Shown one piece after another: positions 56,604-64,000 of a stretch of 64,000 nt of DNA. The stretch lies in contig JAUFOR010000003.1 in assembly GCA_040285745.1 (NCBI GenBank), positions 868,001-932,000 of the forward strand, given 5' to 3'. Within the stretch, counting starts at the first letter, position 1. Every line of letters starts with the position of its first letter. The DNA comes from Barthelona sp. PCE (lineage: Eukaryota > Metamonada: BaSk clade). Below the pieces are notes generated by a model. That model was given only the letters and a program-made list of their open reading frames with translations, was not told the DNA's origin and ran no database searches. The position numbers and the translations under genes were made by a program.

Positions 56604-59060
56604 TTACTTACCGCTGCGAAGTCTTTCGGCGAACTGGAGACAATGCTTTGTTTCATCGTAGTTCTCTGGGTTCACATGACAAACATACGTAACCTTTGTT
56701 TGAGAGGTGATCATGTCCGTCAGAGGGTTGACAATGGACGGTGGAAGACCATTGCTCAGGTTATGGATGCAATTGTGCAGCTCCGAATAAAACGTGTGCG
56801 TCTTGCAAGGATCGATGATGATGACTGTATGCATGACTGTTGCCCCCGTGGCGTTGTTTACGCCTGCAAAGCGGGTGAGAACAACGCGGGTGAAGTCCTC
56901 TTTTTGCTCTGTCATTTGAATCTCGTTGAATACCTGTTCTACATTTTCTTGTGTAACCTCAACGTCTTCAAGGGCGTTAATCGATGTTACATCCTTGCGT
57001 AGGACATCGTGCAGGACAGTTGACTTGTTGAAATCAAAGCAGCTGACAAAGACATCGAGATCATACACTGTTTCATCAACTGTTTCGAAAAAGCGCTGAA
57101 TTAATGACACAAAGACACCTGCATCGCTACTAGTTCCGTTTAGGGAGTAAGACTTGCCTGAATTGCGTCCACCATCGAGCAGAATGACTCGGCAACTGTC
57201 ACCAAGAGTGAGAAAGTCGCGCTCGATAGCTTCTGTAATCAACTCCCTTGTTGGGGTGAAGGGAGGAAGCACGGTTGCAAACTGGAAGTCCCTCATATCA
57301 TCGTGGAGATGCACAGTACACGTGTCTGTTACTTCTATTGATTTTGTCTCGTGTGCCTTCACTCTTACAATGACTTCCAACTCGTCGCGGTCTGATGTGG
57401 CACGTTTTATAGCAGAGGGTGTCTCTGTGATTGTCTTGAGATCGAACGTGGTTGCAGGTTCAAGATGTGTGACAGCAAGATCGTCTATACTCAAGTCGGC
57501 CGTTGCATTCTGTGACAAAAGATTCGTTGACGCCTCTGTCGTTGCTACCTCCTCGAGTTGTGCTTCCTCTTCCTCCTCGTATGGGTCAACGGGGATAGGT
57601 CTCGATCGCAAAACCGTGACATGCCCGAGGTCGACGTTTGGTGATCGATCGTCGACACTGGAAATCTGTTTAGGCGACTCAAAAACAGCAGAACGTCCTG
57701 TTTCATACATGAACGTGTTAAAGACACGGGAGGCACCGAAACCGTTAGAGAAACGAGCGTATCTGAAGAACTGAGTCAAAGTCATTTCAACGTTCACCAG
57801 CTTGTTTGCGTACGCCTCGAGCATATCCACGACAACGTTGCGCATGCGCACATTCTCCTCCTTCACCTGCTTTATACCGTCTAAAAGGAACCTGACAGAA
57901 TTCTTTAAGTTGGCCTTCTCCCGTTTCACGCGGTTCATGGACGCGACAATGGGGGCGATGGCGCTGTCATGTGATATATTGGCGCCCAGTGCGTTTGCTA
58001 AAAGACGTTTAATGGTGGCTTTGATGGGTCGCATATCAGGATCGACCTCTAGATCATTGAGATAGCTCATTGCTTCGCGGACGTCTCTCTCCAGCGATCC
58101 CAACCCGTCGTCGGTGCTCGGTGTTTCATCCCTCTTCATCTTCATTTCTTGCACAAGATCATATATCTGCTTTAAAAGTGAACGCTCGAATGGATCTACA
58201 CGGGGACTGAGCATGTCCTTTCCGCTGAGGACACGCTTAATCTCCTTCTTGAACGAACTGTGCCTGTTTTGTAATCGTTTTAGCTTATCATTGAGTGACA
58301 TCGCACCCTCTGCTTCTCTTGCTGATATTTCCTCTCTCAACTCGGAAAGTGTAACCTCTGCCTCTTCTTTATCTGCGAGGGCATCTTCCCTCTCAGCAAC
58401 AACAACCGCTAGTTCATTGGATAAATCTTCAACACGAGCATTAAGGTCGGAAAGTTCTTCATCCTTGTCATCAACCAATAATTGCAACGATGAGCTTGTG
58501 TGCTTTGTCTCACGAAGTGTCCTTTCGACGGCCTTCACCTCTCCTACTCGCTGTAGTAGATTATCAATTGTTGTGAGTGCGTCCTCAGCCGTCTCGGCTG
58601 CGATACCATGTGAAGAGAGCACATTCAAAAATTCGTGCAAGTCGTTACCACTCTCGACTGAGCGGCTGGTGGCATCAACACCCTTCACTGACAATGCAGC
58701 AACCTGCTCCTCGAGCTCTCGAATACGATCCTCGTAATCCGCAGCCATATTGTCCCTCTCATCGAATAAACGGTCGCATTCCTCCTGGTACTGCTTCGTC
58801 TCAGCCTCTATTTCCCCCTTGTTGAGTCCACATGTGGGGCAAGCTGCTGGTGCTTGCAACTGCGTCTTTTGCCGTCTTCGATCAAGGTACATCTGATAAG
58901 CCTGCTGTTCGAACTGTGCCCACTGCTCTTGGGATACAAGGTTGCTCTTTACCCTGTTCAGATAATCTTGCTCCTCAGAGTTTAGTCTGTTGGATACTTT
59001 GGATGAATGCGTACGTCGCAACAGAGTTAATATATGATCTTTGTTGTATTGAAGCGACAT
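56604..59060 (-). CDS. Kinesin-like protein with C-terminal degenerate motor
   Basis: 818 residues from ATG 59060 (MSLQYNKDHIL). Residues 60-400 are coiled coil after a CPTCGLNKG zinc-like knuckle pair; the last 250 form a kinesin-like motor with a P-loop GGRNSGKSYSL (near 633), as in C-terminal (kinesin-14-like) proteins. The switch II DLAGSE is not found (IIIDPCKTH in its place) and no NxxSSRSH switch I is seen; only the late LQFAERLRS box remains. Probably a dead ATPase acting as a pseudo-motor partner, like Vik1/Cik1. AGTAAA overlaps the stop. Confidence 0.75.
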   Translation of the reverse strand: MSLQYNKDHILTLLRRTHSSKVSNRLNSEEQDYLNRVKSNLVSQEQWAQFEQQAYQMYLDRRRQKTQLQAPAACPTCGLNKGEIEAETKQYQEECDRLFDERDNMAADYEDRIRELEEQVAALSVKGVDATSRSVESGNDLHEFLNVLSSHGIAAETAEDALTTIDNLLQRVGEVKAVERTLRETKHTSSSLQLLVDDKDEELSDLNARVEDLSNELAVVVAEREDALADKEEAEVTLSELREEISAREAEGAMSLNDKLKRLQNRHSSFKKEIKRVLSGKDMLSPRVDPFERSLLKQIYDLVQEMKMKRDETPSTDDGLGSLERDVREAMSYLNDLEVDPDMRPIKATIKRLLANALGANISHDSAIAPIVASMNRVKREKANLKNSVRFLLDGIKQVKEENVRMRNVVVDMLEAYANKLVNVEMTLTQFFRYARFSNGFGASRVFNTFMYETGRSAVFESPKQISSVDDRSPNVDLGHVTVLRSRPIPVDPYEEEEEAQLEEVATTEASTNLLSQNATADLSIDDLAVTHLEPATTFDLKTITETPSAIKRATSDRDELEVIVRVKAHETKSIEVTDTCTVHLHDDMRDFQFATVLPPFTPTRELITEAIERDFLTLGDSCRVILLDGGRNSGKSYSLNGTSSDAGVFVSLIQRFFETVDETVYDLDVFVSCFDFNKSTVLHDVLRKDVTSINALEDVEVTQENVEQVFNEIQMTEQKEDFTRVVLTRFAGVNNATGATVMHTVIIIDPCKTHTFYSELHNCIHNLSNGLPPSIVNPLTDMITSQTKVTYVCHVNPENYDETKHCLQFAERLRSGK

Positions 59061-59494
59061 AGTCCCCAAACTGTGATTAAATGCAAAGAAAAAGTTTAAA
59101 AAAATGGAACGAGATTCAAAATGAAAAGTATGTGTGTTATACGAGCTAAAATAAGACAATAGACACATGTACGCTTATAGATCCTTCATTATTATTACCA
59201 AATCTAGGATAACTTTTGTGCTCTGGTTTATGGATTTGGTTTTTTTCCTTTCTTTTAATGTGCAACCAATTCATCGGGGACATCGTGTAGACTGTTCAAA
59301 TTGTGTCAGCTAATCCCACAAAAATAAAACAGGCAGTTCTAGATTGTTCTAAAAATGGATCAATGGTTGAAAGAACGCCATGTGCACGATTAACTTTCTG
59401 AAACGCAATCGTAATGAAGGATATACTCAAGAAAAACAAGTGATTTCAATTTTTATACCTTTTCTCTCATTTTTGAAACTTTTATTTCTGCATA
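59061..59494. promoter_or_regulatory. Divergent interval between two kinesin genes
   Basis: 434 bases; AT-rich with no gene. An ATG at 59355 begins a 12-codon frame that could act as an upstream reading frame of the kinesin. A T/C-rich tract precedes the kinesin ATG. Confidence 0.4.
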
Positions 59495-61828
59495 ATGCCA
59501 AGTCAATCGGTAAAGATCGCTTTGAGATTACGTCCTAACAAGAAAAAACCCCCAGAATCGTTGTTGGGAGATTGTGTGGAGATTAGGGAAACTGTCAAAG
59601 GAAAAACACACGTGCACTGTGCCCAGCCACGCAAAACCCTCGTTGTAGATAAGAATACTCAACAAAGGAATCTTCACGATCCATCAAAGTGGGAATACAA
59701 CGAGCGAACCGAAGATGGTCATTTACGAGACAAAACCTTCGCCTTCGATTACGTATTCGGCGAAACTGATACCAATACTAAAGTATTTGAACAAATGGGA
59801 AGGGATAACGTATCACAACTGCTAAAAGGTTTCAACATCACCATCTTTTGTTATGGTGCCACGGGTTCCGGTAAGACGCACACTATGTTTGGTCCTGATA
59901 AGGAGGATGGGTTCGATCCCGACACGTACGATTTCGGTATCGCTCCAAGAATGTATTATAATCTCTTCGAGCAGACCAGAAGAATGCAAGATGATATGAA
60001 TTACTGCCTGGACGTGCTTGATGCGCAGAGTTGGCTGAAAGAGTACGAGGGCGTCGGTCTTACGCTGGATAAACTGAGTTATTCAACGGAGATCAACTTG
60101 CATTTTGTTGAAATTTACAGTGAGAATGTACGTGATCTCATCACCAACATGCACGCAAAGAAGAAGATCAGCATCGTCATGGACGATAAGAAGAAGGGTG
60201 CTGTCAAACTCAACATAGCAGGTGTCCCTGTCACTTCACCTGAGGCAGTCGATAGCCTTGTCAACAAGGGAACAAAGTTCCGTGTCAGTGCGTCCACAGC
60301 TTGTAACCACCGTTCATCCCGTTCGCATGCCATCATCATCCTCACTATTAACCAAATTGTGTATGTTAAGTTCGATAAGGACCTGTACGAGCGAATGACG
60401 GGCACAAAGAAGCTGCCTAAGAACAAGGACAAGTTCGTTGGTCTCAACTACTTCTCCAAAGCGTTCCTTGTAGATCTTGCGGGCTCAGAACGTATTGATA
60501 AGACAGGTGCAACCGGAAAGACCGCTAGAGAGGGTATTGCTATCAACCAATCGCTCAGTACTCTTGGAAACGTTATTCTGCAGCTTGCAAGTGATGATCC
60601 GAAAAAGAAGAAGATGGTTATTCCGTATAGAAACTCAAAGCTAACCTATCTGCTTAAGGACTCTCTTGGAGGATCAGCCATGACTACAATGATTGCAGCT
60701 GCTAGTCTGAGCGACTATTCATTCGAAGAAACGTTCAGGACACTCGAGTATGCAGCGCAAGCAAACAAAATCCAGCAGGTTGTCGAGAGAGGTTTTAAGG
60801 ATCTCGTTGCAGGTCTACGCGACCAGTTACTGCGGGCTCAACAGGAGATTGAGAAGCTGCGCAGTCAGTTGAGTGGAGATGAGCTCACTTCAAAGATCCA
60901 GGAAATTGAGAAACGTGAAAATGAACTCCTGAACGAGAGAGAGCGTATGGAGCAGGCGTTCGAGCAGAAGTTGGCGGAACAGGCTGAGGAGCTGCAGAAA
61001 GCGCTGGAATCTTCACAAAACAGCAACTACGTCAATGAGTTTATGGAGTTGAATCAACAAATGGACGTACTTAAAGGTCAAATCGGGGAGAAGAAGGATC
61101 GCCTTTCGTTTCTGAAGAACCAATGCATCGATGTGCTTCCTGACCTACGTGAACTGATGGAGAAGAAGGCGTCAGTAGAAGAGCGAATTGCACACGTTGA
61201 GTCTATACCAGGAAGACAAGCAGAGCTCCCCAAACTCAACGCAGAGCTCCGCACGGCAACGGAGGGTATTGCAAGTCTGAGGGCAAACAACCAGATGCTG
61301 GACGAGATGCTTGTTCTTCGTGAGGAGATCCAAACCATGTATGCTCAATACCAAGACACGCTACAGAAGCTTGAGACGGACGAGGATATCGGTGCACTCA
61401 AGGACCAGCTGGAGGAGCGCCTGAAGAACAAGTTCAAGAAGCAGCTGACGAAGATCAAAGACAAGTATACTAGGGATCTGAAATTAAAGAACGAGAGACT
61501 CGTTGAAGAACAGGAAGAGAAGACGCTGATGGATGCCACGTTGAAGGGATACCGGTTAGAGATCAGTTCCTTACAAAAAAAGCTTGACGAGTTCGATCTA
61601 AGGAAACGTGCCCAGGGTGAGTACATTAGGAAGATGCAAGAATTTAAGGACAGGATGATGCGCGTGATGCGTGCCCAGAAGGAGGAGTTCGAAACTAAAT
61701 TACATGATGCTATACAAGAGACGCTGGATTATAAACAGCAAATTTTCGAATTAAATGAAAGAAATGCATCTTTGAAGAAGGAAAACAAGCAAATGAAGAG
61801 ACAAATGCAACATATGCAACAGCAATAA
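59495..61828 (+). CDS. Kinesin, N-terminal motor
   Basis: 777 residues. Complete motor (1-440): P-loop GATGSGKTHTM, switch I NHRSSRSHAI, switch II DLAGSERIDKTGATGKT, then INQSLSTLGNVI and PYRNSKLTYLLKDSLGG. Two insertions are larger than usual: one before switch I and one (DLYERMTGTKKLPKNKDKF) just before switch II. The rest is coiled coil with many Glu/Lys heptads and no recognised cargo domain. Plus-end microtubule transport is expected. Subfamily cannot be assigned; the long C-terminal coil and early GDCVEIRE block recall kinesin-3-like or lineage-specific types. AATAAA overlaps its stop. Confidence 0.93.
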   Translation: MPSQSVKIALRLRPNKKKPPESLLGDCVEIRETVKGKTHVHCAQPRKTLVVDKNTQQRNLHDPSKWEYNERTEDGHLRDKTFAFDYVFGETDTNTKVFEQMGRDNVSQLLKGFNITIFCYGATGSGKTHTMFGPDKEDGFDPDTYDFGIAPRMYYNLFEQTRRMQDDMNYCLDVLDAQSWLKEYEGVGLTLDKLSYSTEINLHFVEIYSENVRDLITNMHAKKKISIVMDDKKKGAVKLNIAGVPVTSPEAVDSLVNKGTKFRVSASTACNHRSSRSHAIIILTINQIVYVKFDKDLYERMTGTKKLPKNKDKFVGLNYFSKAFLVDLAGSERIDKTGATGKTAREGIAINQSLSTLGNVILQLASDDPKKKKMVIPYRNSKLTYLLKDSLGGSAMTTMIAAASLSDYSFEETFRTLEYAAQANKIQQVVERGFKDLVAGLRDQLLRAQQEIEKLRSQLSGDELTSKIQEIEKRENELLNERERMEQAFEQKLAEQAEELQKALESSQNSNYVNEFMELNQQMDVLKGQIGEKKDRLSFLKNQCIDVLPDLRELMEKKASVEERIAHVESIPGRQAELPKLNAELRTATEGIASLRANNQMLDEMLVLREEIQTMYAQYQDTLQKLETDEDIGALKDQLEERLKNKFKKQLTKIKDKYTRDLKLKNERLVEEQEEKTLMDATLKGYRLEISSLQKKLDEFDLRKRAQGEYIRKMQEFKDRMMRVMRAQKEEFETKLHDAIQETLDYKQQIFELNERNASLKKENKQMKRQMQHMQQQ

Positions 61829-61873
61829 ATCTGAAAAATTTGTGTAACTTTTTTCGTCTTTTCTCTATCGTGC

Positions 61874-64000
61874 ATGTCAAAGAAAACACTTACTTCAAAC
61901 GTGCACGTAAGAGCGCAGATTGATTTCTTAAACAAAACAGTCAGCGGCGTGTTTCGATATCAGTTTGGTAGCGATATCGATCCACTAAACTTCAGTACGG
62001 TCAATTTAGCACTCCCAAGATCACAGGACGGGGCAGATGCAGCTATGTGCATTGGTCTATTGTGCAATTCTCATTGTATCGAAAAGATCGTCTTAGAAAA
62101 AGAATCTTTGAGTGAGAAGGAGGTTGCATTTTATGACTGGGACAACATGCCGAGTAGCTTCTTCGCTAAGAACGAATGGTCTGTCGGTAGTATGTTCAGA
62201 CAACCAGCACACAATTCCGCTGTCCGCGGCCAGCCTTATCTCACTTCTTTCGACTCAAATGGGGCACGTCAGTTTTCCTTGGATAATTTCACACTGTCCA
62301 AGGCACTATCTAGACAAAGCGCCGAAAAATCTCAGTGTAACTACTGTATTGTTTTATATGAGAACGTTCGAGCACCTTTTTCACTTCGTATTCACTTCAC
62401 GATGCCATTTACTTCCCCCTACGTTATGTGCTCAGACGATGTAGTCACCGTTGTGCCGCCTGAGGAATGGGCTCCAATCGTCTTTATCAGAACAAGAACT
62501 GAGGGTATAAACCCGTTCATGGGTCCGACAATTGCAGAGATAGAGGTTGTTAACAACGACAGCGCCATTGCGGTGTGCTCTGGTGTGCTGCAGGATGATG
62601 GCACACATCTTACGCTGGCAGGACCGCATTCACTACATTTTTCGGCAGGCAACTTTGGCTTCTTCGAATACGATGATTTCCGTTTTACATTCCCACACTA
62701 TCTACAAGAGAAGTTGGGAGAGCTTCTTGCGGTCACGATAGAGGCGCTCAACGGTTCCCTTGCTACTGCAAAACTCAACACGACCAACTTCAAGTTCATT
62801 GAGAAGCAACACATCTGTTTCCTTCCAGATCACTTCATCATGTCCATGAGCTATGGGTTCGCAAACATGATTGTGCTACGCGAATCGCACGTGTGTCGCA
62901 TTGATAACGAGGAGAAGCTTTGCCGCTATATTGTTCAAATAGCAAGTAGTCTTGCGAAGCAGCTGGTGTACACAACCAAGGGGTGGAAGCTGGTTAGCAG
63001 CCACATCCGACAGGGATTCATACAGTCGACAGTGTATCAAACTCTTGCCAGTCTCAAGTATGGAAGCTTCAAGGGTATTCGCTTTTTGCATGAGTGGCTA
63101 TTCGATGCTTATGAGCACTGTGCACTCAAGAAAATGGACGAATATCCTCAACTTCTGGATCCTATCAAAATATCACTGAGTCCTCTCGTCAAAAGGTCAT
63201 CTGATGAGATCATCTTTGGAGAAAACCACTTATTCGAGGCTTACCCCCTCATGAAATACCGGGCCCTTATATCATGGCGTGGCGGCGATGTTGGAATCCA
63301 GACGCCAGTAACTAACAGGTTGCTCACGTTTGAAGGCAGGTCCATCTACTACCAAAAGGATACCGCAATTAAATTCTTGCTTAAATATCGACCTTACATA
63401 CCTGTTACAAAGAATTTTAATGCACTTACGAATAACTTTAACTTCGACATTGCAATCATGGACAATGATGGAGTGTTCAAAATAGACAAGATTGGTTACC
63501 AGAGAGAGCATCTTGGTGGAGAGCTCAAGCTCGAGGCTAAGCGCTCAACGGGTCGCCAATCTAAGAATAATGAAGCTATCGGAAGATACACACGCTACGC
63601 ACAACATAACGAGCATGTTGAGCCCCGTGGAAGGAACTTGCAGTATAAGCTCTTTATTAATATGAACCATATGCGCTTTTATATCTTTGATCCCGAGTGC
63701 ACTTTCCCTGGTAAGATTCGCGTGTACAGAACGGCTGTTATGGCACTTGCCCTGTTGCACAAGATCTCCGACAAACACGTTCCGGGTCTGACATTCAGCC
63801 GAATCAGGCTGCTGACCGGCCTGCTGGAGGAAGACTACCGCATCAACAAATACCGCTCAGAATGGCTGGAAGCGATGCGCCTTACGGCAAGCGAAAACGA
63901 CCACTACTACAGCTCATTCCGATACTTGTGCTATGATGAGGCTCAGGTGAGTAAGCTAATCCCTTCAGCAAAGACTGCACGAGACAACAACAGTGTGGAG
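61874..64000 (+). CDS. Large protein, unknown, 3' end outside the window
   Basis: The frame opens at ATG 61874 (MSKKTLTSNVHVRAQ), 45 bases after the kinesin stop, and runs without a stop to the window end: 709 codons visible. It has a mixed alpha/beta composition, no signal peptide and no membrane segment. No domain is recognised. Segments such as GYQREHLGGELKLEAKRSTG and FDPECTFPGKIRVYR look conserved in style (basic loop followed by strands), so the protein may bind a nucleic acid or phosphate, but this is speculation. Codon use resembles the core cellular genes here. Confidence 0.7.
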   Translation, partial: MSKKTLTSNVHVRAQIDFLNKTVSGVFRYQFGSDIDPLNFSTVNLALPRSQDGADAAMCIGLLCNSHCIEKIVLEKESLSEKEVAFYDWDNMPSSFFAKNEWSVGSMFRQPAHNSAVRGQPYLTSFDSNGARQFSLDNFTLSKALSRQSAEKSQCNYCIVLYENVRAPFSLRIHFTMPFTSPYVMCSDDVVTVVPPEEWAPIVFIRTRTEGINPFMGPTIAEIEVVNNDSAIAVCSGVLQDDGTHLTLAGPHSLHFSAGNFGFFEYDDFRFTFPHYLQEKLGELLAVTIEALNGSLATAKLNTTNFKFIEKQHICFLPDHFIMSMSYGFANMIVLRESHVCRIDNEEKLCRYIVQIASSLAKQLVYTTKGWKLVSSHIRQGFIQSTVYQTLASLKYGSFKGIRFLHEWLFDAYEHCALKKMDEYPQLLDPIKISLSPLVKRSSDEIIFGENHLFEAYPLMKYRALISWRGGDVGIQTPVTNRLLTFEGRSIYYQKDTAIKFLLKYRPYIPVTKNFNALTNNFNFDIAIMDNDGVFKIDKIGYQREHLGGELKLEAKRSTGRQSKNNEAIGRYTRYAQHNEHVEPRGRNLQYKLFINMNHMRFYIFDPECTFPGKIRVYRTAVMALALLHKISDKHVPGLTFSRIRLLTGLLEEDYRINKYRSEWLEAMRLTASENDHYYSSFRYLCYDEAQVSKLIPSAKTARDNNSVE

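Overview
This is nuclear DNA from a protist with a compact genome. Evidence: archaeal/eukaryotic-type leucyl-tRNA synthetase, eukaryotic ribosomal proteins eS27, eL21 and uS8, kinesins, a gamma-tubulin-complex protein, ESCRT-III, SUMO and UFM1 pathway enzymes, spliceosomal introns, and mostly 5-100 bp between genes on mixed strands. TAA, TAG and TGA all act as stops, so the code is standard. The few introns start GTAT and end in a branch-point-like element fused to the 3' splice site (CTAAY, then NN, then TTAG). This architecture, with 37-39 nt introns, is known from metamonads such as Giardia and Trichomonas, and the basal-body and kinesin genes suggest a flagellate. A free-living metamonad is my best guess, but it is an inference.

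Layout. 0-9 kb: 3' end of a beta-rich protein, NhaD-type Na+/H+ antiporter, secreted beta-amylase, deoxynucleoside kinase, methyltransferase with an intron, an alpha-helical unknown and an IQ-motif protein. 9-17 kb: UFL1 (UFM1 E3 ligase), a Lys/Pro-rich small protein, a gamma-tubulin-complex protein and an UPF1-like helicase. 17-29 kb: three lineage-specific beta-rich (propeller-like) proteins, a SANT-like protein, an AT-rich gap with tRNA-Pro(AGG) and tRNA-Trp(CCA), UBA2 (SUMO E1), and a BCH-RhoGAP protein with a 14-unit minisatellite. 29-41 kb: eS27, LeuRS, TAPT1-like membrane protein, Cache/VWA receptor-like protein, MPP10 and eL21. 40-52 kb: EF-hand protein, ARM-like protein, uS8, Siva-like zinc protein, CHMP1, a short membrane protein, a J-domain protein, a TBCD-like HEAT protein and a PGAP1-like lipase. 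52-64 kb: a cytoskeletal block (calponin-homology protein, FOP/FOR20-like protein, a kinesin-like protein with a decayed motor, a full kinesin) and a large unknown gene running off the end.

Main hunting results: two introns whose donor, branch element, spacing and reading frame fit but which end in TG and GG instead of AG; polyadenylation-like hexamers (AATAAA or AGTAAA) overlapping the stop codon of about a dozen genes; a 14-nt tail-to-tail gene overlap; a leader/trailer helix around tRNA-Trp; and a 13-bp perfect inverted repeat just upstream of the RhoGAP gene. No transposon, CRISPR array or viral element was seen.
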